NCBI GenBank assembly: GCA_026390535.1
Contig: JAPLFT010000078.1
Span: forward strand, 1-9,044
Direction of reading: 5' to 3'
Length of the DNA: 9,044 bases
Origin: Pseudomonadota bacterium
Lineage (GTDB): Bacteria > Bdellovibrionota > JAFGOL01
Of the stretch, positions 5,234-9,044 are shown one piece after another; the first letter of the stretch is position 1, and each line of letters begins with the position of its first letter. A program made the translations under genes and the position numbers. The notes beneath the pieces were generated by a model. That model was not told the origin of the DNA. It saw only the letters and a list, made by a program, of their open reading frames with translations, and ran no database searches.

Positions 5234-6516
5234 ATAACTAACGCGGCTGTGATCTTATCTACACCCATATATGGCCTTAAGACTTCAGGTATGATTATCG
5301 ATCCATCTGCCTGCTGATACTGTTCCATTACGGCGATAACGGTTCTTCCTATTGCAAGACCACTACCGTTTATTGTGTGTGCAAGTGTGGGTTTTCCTGT
5401 CTCAGGATCACGATATCGTATCTTTGCCCTACGAGCCTGAAAATCCAAGAACACACTGCAGGAAGATATTTCCTTATACTCATTCATTGATGGTAACCAG
5501 ACCTCAATATCGTAACATTTTGCTGCGGCAAAACCGGTATCTCCGGAGGACAAAGTAACAACCCTGTAATGAAGTCCAAGGAGCTGAAGTATCTTTTCCG
5601 CATCCCGTGTCAGTTTTTCATGTTCTTCTATTGAACTCTTGGCATCTGTTATTTTAACAAGCTCGACCTTGTTGAATTGATGCTGGCGTATCATCCCACG
5701 GGTATCTTTCCCGTAACTTCCTGCCTCACTCCTGAAACATGCCGAATATGCTGCAAATTTTAAAGGAAGTTTATCATAGTCTATGATCTCATCGGAGACA
5801 AAATTTGTTACTGGCACCTCTGCCGTAGGTATCAGGTAGTATGGGAAATTCTCAAGTTTAAAAAGATCTTCCTTGAACTTTGGAAGCTGGCCGGTTCCTA
5901 TCAGAGACTGTTCATTTACTATATAAGGCGGAAGTATCTCGCTGTACCCATGTTGTTTCACATGTGTGTCCAACATAAAGTTTATAAGGGATCGTTCAAG
6001 TCTTGCCCCCAGTCCGCACATAAATACAAATCTTGCTCCTGTAACCTTTCCGGCACGCTTGAAATCTATTATTCCAAGGCTTTCTCCCAAATCCACGTGA
6101 TCCTTCGGCTTAAATGCAAGCTCAGGCTTTTTACCCCATTCTCTTACTACTTTATTGAAGCTGGAATCTTTTCCCTCAGGGACATCGGGTAGTAAATAGT
6201 TCGGCGTAGTAAGCAATATATTGTCACACTTTGTCTGTATCTCATTTAAACTGTTCTCTGATTTTGTAAGAGCATCTGTTATCTGTTTGATGATTTTCTC
6301 GAGTTCGGAAGTATCCTTTCCCTCTTTTTTTAATTTACCAAAATCTTTGCTCTTTAGATTTTTTTCACTTCTTAACTTTTCTACAGTTGATATAAGTTCT
6401 CTTCTTTCCAGATCATATTTTACTATCTCATCAACGACGGAAGGATCCCATCCTCTAAGCTTAAGACATCTTTTGTATTCTTTCGGATTTTCTATAAGTT
6501 TTTTACTGTCTATCAT
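5230..6516 (-). CDS. serS: Seryl-tRNA synthetase (SerRS)
   Basis: SerRS charges tRNA-Ser (and tRNA-Sec where present) with serine. The 428-residue protein has the usual bacterial length and layout: an N-terminal two-helix coiled-coil arm (about 30-100) that grips the long variable arm of the tRNA, then a class II catalytic core. Visible are the serine-binding TAEVP (231-235), motif 2 with FRSEAGSYGKDTRG (261-274) continuing to RQHQFNKVE, and motif 3 NGSGLAIGRT (383-392). Residue 355 is Val in SSCSVFLDFQARR where most relatives have Asn (SSCSN). The ATG at 6514-6516 has AGGAG (complement of 6528-6532) eleven bases upstream, a rather long spacing. It starts 18 bases after the TPR gene, so the two form one transcript. 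Its stop overlaps the stop of the convergent orphan gene, with no terminator visible. Confidence 0.97.
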   Translation of the reverse strand: MIDSKKLIENPKEYKRCLKLRGWDPSVVDEIVKYDLERRELISTVEKLRSEKNLKSKDFGKLKKEGKDTSELEKIIKQITDALTKSENSLNEIQTKCDNILLTTPNYLLPDVPEGKDSSFNKVVREWGKKPELAFKPKDHVDLGESLGIIDFKRAGKVTGARFVFMCGLGARLERSLINFMLDTHVKQHGYSEILPPYIVNEQSLIGTGQLPKFKEDLFKLENFPYYLIPTAEVPVTNFVSDEIIDYDKLPLKFAAYSACFRSEAGSYGKDTRGMIRQHQFNKVELVKITDAKSSIEEHEKLTRDAEKILQLLGLHYRVVTLSSGDTGFAAAKCYDIEVWLPSMNEYKEISSCSVFLDFQARRAKIRYRDPETGKPTLAHTINGSGLAIGRTVIAVMEQYQQADGSIIIPEVLRPYMGVDKITAALVI

Positions 6517-6534
6517 ATATGGGGTCTCTCCTGT

Positions 6535-9044
6535 CTACTTGTTTATTTTACTTATTATGTCCTTGGCCTCTGCAGAATCAAAATCATTAGGTGAACGTTT
6601 TAAGAACTCATCACATGAATTTCTGGACTCGGCATACATCTTTTGATCAAAATACAACCGGCATTCAAGAAAGTAAATACGACTTATGGTTGGATCAATG
6701 TGTCTTGCCTGTGTTATGTATGCGTCAGCGGTGGCAAAATCCCTTCCTGCATAAGATGCCGCGGCAAGTCCCAGGAGTGCATAAGGATCTTTTCTATTTG
6801 CGACAAGCATCCTTTGGAACAGATCCAGGGCTTTTTGAATTTTATTAGCCTTTATATAAACATCACCCAGCATGATATAGGATTCTCTTATATAAGGATT
6901 ATTTTGTATCTCGCTATTAAGAGCAAATTCCGCATTTTCAAGCTGATTCTCTTTAAAATACATTTTTCCCAGAGTGTAATAAGCCTTTGGAAATTCAGGA
7001 GCCAGCTGAACAAGTCTTGTCAGTTCCTGTTCACAATTAGCCAACTGCCCTAGTGAACAGTATATATTTGCTTTTTTGTTTATAGCGTCTAAATAATAAG
7101 GTGCGATTATTGCTATTGTTTCATAATAGCCGAGAGCATCTTTATTCCTACCGAGTTTTTCACAGAGCTCTGCATATGTTTTTAAAGCAGAAATAGAGTA
7201 TTTATTCTTTTTAAGTGCTTTTTTAAGTTCTCTTTCTGCGGAATCATAATCCATAACATCCATATATGCCTGAGCAAGACCGGTAGAGATCTCTGCAACC
7301 TCAGGAAATGTCTTTTCCAGGTTCTCTACATACCGTTCAGCTTTTGATATATGATCCAGCTTGGCCAGTATCCTGGTTATATACATGTAGGATTCAAAAT
7401 TATCAGGCTGTTTATTCAATACTTTCTCAAAAGAAAGTCTGGCCTCTTCATATCTTTCATAGTCGAAGGTTTTTTTGCCAAGGGCAAAATTTGCATCTAC
7501 ATGAGAAAAATCATTTGCTACAGCCCTGTGATAATATTTAATGACCTCGGCATCGCCTACATTTCTTCTGTCATTCAGATATCCTATTGTGAACAATACA
7601 TCGGGATTATCCGGATCAATTTCCTGTGCCTTCTTTAAGTTATCCGCAGCATCTTTAAATTTATATACGTCTATCTGAGTACGCGCCAGTTTCACCAGAG
7701 AATCAACATTCAATTTGTCCAGTTTTAAGCTTTCGGTATATGCGTCTATGGCTTTTGCGTGTTCATAGGTCATCCTGTAAGCCTCACCCAGTTTATACCA
7801 GGCCATGGCATTTTGAGGATCAAGGCTGGCAGCCATTCTGTATTGTAAGGATGAATCACGATATTTTTGAAGATGAAAGAGTTCATCACCGCGTATAAGA
7901 AAAGTGCTGGTTTCCGCACCGGGAATTGAAGTGATTGAAGCGTCTCTTTTATATTTACTGATATTCCCGCCGAGTTGTTCATAGGCTATCATTGCCTTTA
8001 CATTTTCATTTGAAAAATCCAATGCTTTCTCGTAAAAATATTTTGCTTTTTTTACGTCGGTATTTTGAACCATTATATTTCCAAGAAGATAAAGGCAAAT
8101 GGATGTGTCATCATGGTTCATACTTTTATAATTAGCTTTAAGAAAATTAAAAATATTATTCAGACTGGATTCTTTTCCCAGTTCAAACAATTTAACCTTT
8201 GACGAAAAGTGATTGGGATTTATTTCCAAAGCTCTCTTGAATGCAGCGGCAGACAATTCCAGCTCTTTGTTGTTTATTCTTATAATTCCCTCAAGATAAT
8301 ACGATCTTGGATTTTTATATTCTTCCGCTTTGTTCAATCTACTCACTATTTGAAACGCCGAATTATAATCATTACTGCCAATGGCTGCTTCTGCCGTGAC
8401 AAGTAAAACATCATGATTTACTTTTAACGGATCTTTCAAAGAACTTAAAAGTTCATTAAAAGTTACTATTCCTGCTCTGTAATCTTTTTGAATATTAGAG
8501 CCCGCTATCCTGGCCATTGATAGCGTCTGAATATTAGGATCTATTTTTTCAGATCTGGCTATTATTGCTTTCAATGCATTTATATACTCTGCATCTCTTC
8601 TTGAGACATAATACAGCCTGCTGTATGCATAGGCAAGATAGGAGAGAGTGCTGCTGTTTGAAGTATCGAACCCAAAAGACCGTAAAAGCATTTCTGCCGC
8701 TTTTTGGTAATCCGGTATGTTGTCATTTCTCATAAGCGCAATGGCATCATCTCTGAGTTTTTTTGCCTCTTTTGCTTTGTAATCGGAGGTTTCGGCCGCA
8801 GGCAGAGTTATCTCTGTATATGTCTTTTCAAATTTTACCCCGTTTATATTTATTATATCGGGCGCGGCTTTATCGTTTTTTAAAAACATTGTTATTATAA
8901 CGGCCAACATCAGTAATATACCGGTTGTAGCTGTAATTCTGATGAGCGATTTTTTCTTTAGTTTTTCATTGTCCTCAAGTGAATATATTACAGCCTGAGG
9001 TATTATAGGTGATTTTTGATCCGGATCTATTATGCTTTCATTTT
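6535..9044 (-). CDS. Membrane-anchored tetratricopeptide-repeat protein (5' end outside window)
   Basis: The frame stays open from the TAG at 6535-6537 to the right edge, giving 835 visible residues without a start. The ATG at 8908-8910 is not the start: it has no ribosome binding site and sits inside a hydrophobic helix. The visible N terminus is a polar, likely cytoplasmic tail, then basic LKKKSLIR and a membrane helix (visible residues about 33-54, ITATTGILLMLAVIITMFL), then a long helical region that would lie in the periplasm. The remainder is a near-continuous TPR array, about 15 or more units, recognisable by A-x(n)-A and the Asp/Asn-Pro turn, for example AFKRALEINPNH, RMAASLDPQNAMAWYKLGEAY, LKKAQEIDPDNPDV, TRLVQLAPEFPKAYYTLGKMY and CDEFLKRSPNDF. 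TPR arrays are protein-binding scaffolds; the partner is unknown and no enzymatic domain is visible. It precedes serS in one transcript, a link that need not be functional. Confidence 0.88.
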   Translation of the reverse strand, partial: NESIIDPDQKSPIIPQAVIYSLEDNEKLKKKSLIRITATTGILLMLAVIITMFLKNDKAAPDIININGVKFEKTYTEITLPAAETSDYKAKEAKKLRDDAIALMRNDNIPDYQKAAEMLLRSFGFDTSNSSTLSYLAYAYSRLYYVSRRDAEYINALKAIIARSEKIDPNIQTLSMARIAGSNIQKDYRAGIVTFNELLSSLKDPLKVNHDVLLVTAEAAIGSNDYNSAFQIVSRLNKAEEYKNPRSYYLEGIIRINNKELELSAAAFKRALEINPNHFSSKVKLFELGKESSLNNIFNFLKANYKSMNHDDTSICLYLLGNIMVQNTDVKKAKYFYEKALDFSNENVKAMIAYEQLGGNISKYKRDASITSIPGAETSTFLIRGDELFHLQKYRDSSLQYRMAASLDPQNAMAWYKLGEAYRMTYEHAKAIDAYTESLKLDKLNVDSLVKLARTQIDVYKFKDAADNLKKAQEIDPDNPDVLFTIGYLNDRRNVGDAEVIKYYHRAVANDFSHVDANFALGKKTFDYERYEEARLSFEKVLNKQPDNFESYMYITRILAKLDHISKAERYVENLEKTFPEVAEISTGLAQAYMDVMDYDSAERELKKALKKNKYSISALKTYAELCEKLGRNKDALGYYETIAIIAPYYLDAINKKANIYCSLGQLANCEQELTRLVQLAPEFPKAYYTLGKMYFKENQLENAEFALNSEIQNNPYIRESYIMLGDVYIKANKIQKALDLFQRMLVANRKDPYALLGLAAASYAGRDFATADAYITQARHIDPTISRIYFLECRLYFDQKMYAESRNSCDEFLKRSPNDFDSAEAKDIISKINK

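Noticed and set aside
5586..5597. GAAGTATCTTTT inside serS resembling an arm of the palindromic element
   Set aside because: Only 12 bases match, with no inverted partner, and they are ordinary SerRS codons.
5352..8406. Plus-strand open frames over serS and the TPR gene
   Set aside because: They are shadows of strongly supported minus-strand genes, with no ribosome binding sites or recognisable protein features.

Overview
The window is chromosomal DNA from an AT-rich, probably Gram-negative bacterium. Secreted and periplasmic-type proteins and a large single-pass TPR protein point to an envelope with a periplasm. The core genes use ATA heavily for isoleucine (20 of 24 Ile codons in ftsY) and AGA/AGG for arginine. 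The block ftsY-zapA-rny-ymdB with serS close by recalls low-GC deltaproteobacterial-type lineages and their relatives. This placement is an inference from gene order and codon style; no marker here fixes the phylum.

Left part (plus strand, 1-3850): the 3' end of a PiT phosphate permease, then ftsY (SRP receptor GTPase), zapA (FtsZ-ring accessory), rny (RNase Y) and ymdB (TIGR00282-type metallophosphoesterase). rny and ymdB overlap by 4 bases and are probably translationally coupled. Protein targeting, division and RNA turnover genes are read in one direction here.

Middle (3851-5233): an accessory-looking segment between the housekeeping blocks. It starts with a 105-bp element made of two 22-bp inverted arms around a second hairpin. 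Then come two divergent genes for small, Cys-containing proteins with signal peptides that I do not recognise, separated by a 205-bp divergent regulatory region. Their isoleucine codon use differs from ftsY. The plus-strand gene shares its stop codon bases with the end of serS, with no room for a terminator.

Right part (minus strand, 5230-9044): a gene for a membrane-anchored protein with an array of about 15 or more TPRs, followed 18 bases later by serS (seryl-tRNA synthetase). The TPR reading frame is open through the right edge of the window, so its true start lies outside; the ATG at 8910 is inside the transmembrane segment.

The most interesting arrangement is that read-through from serS would run antisense through one orphan gene and then sense into the other, ending at the large palindrome. 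That layout resembles a noncontiguous operon, in which an oppositely oriented gene lies inside a transcription unit.
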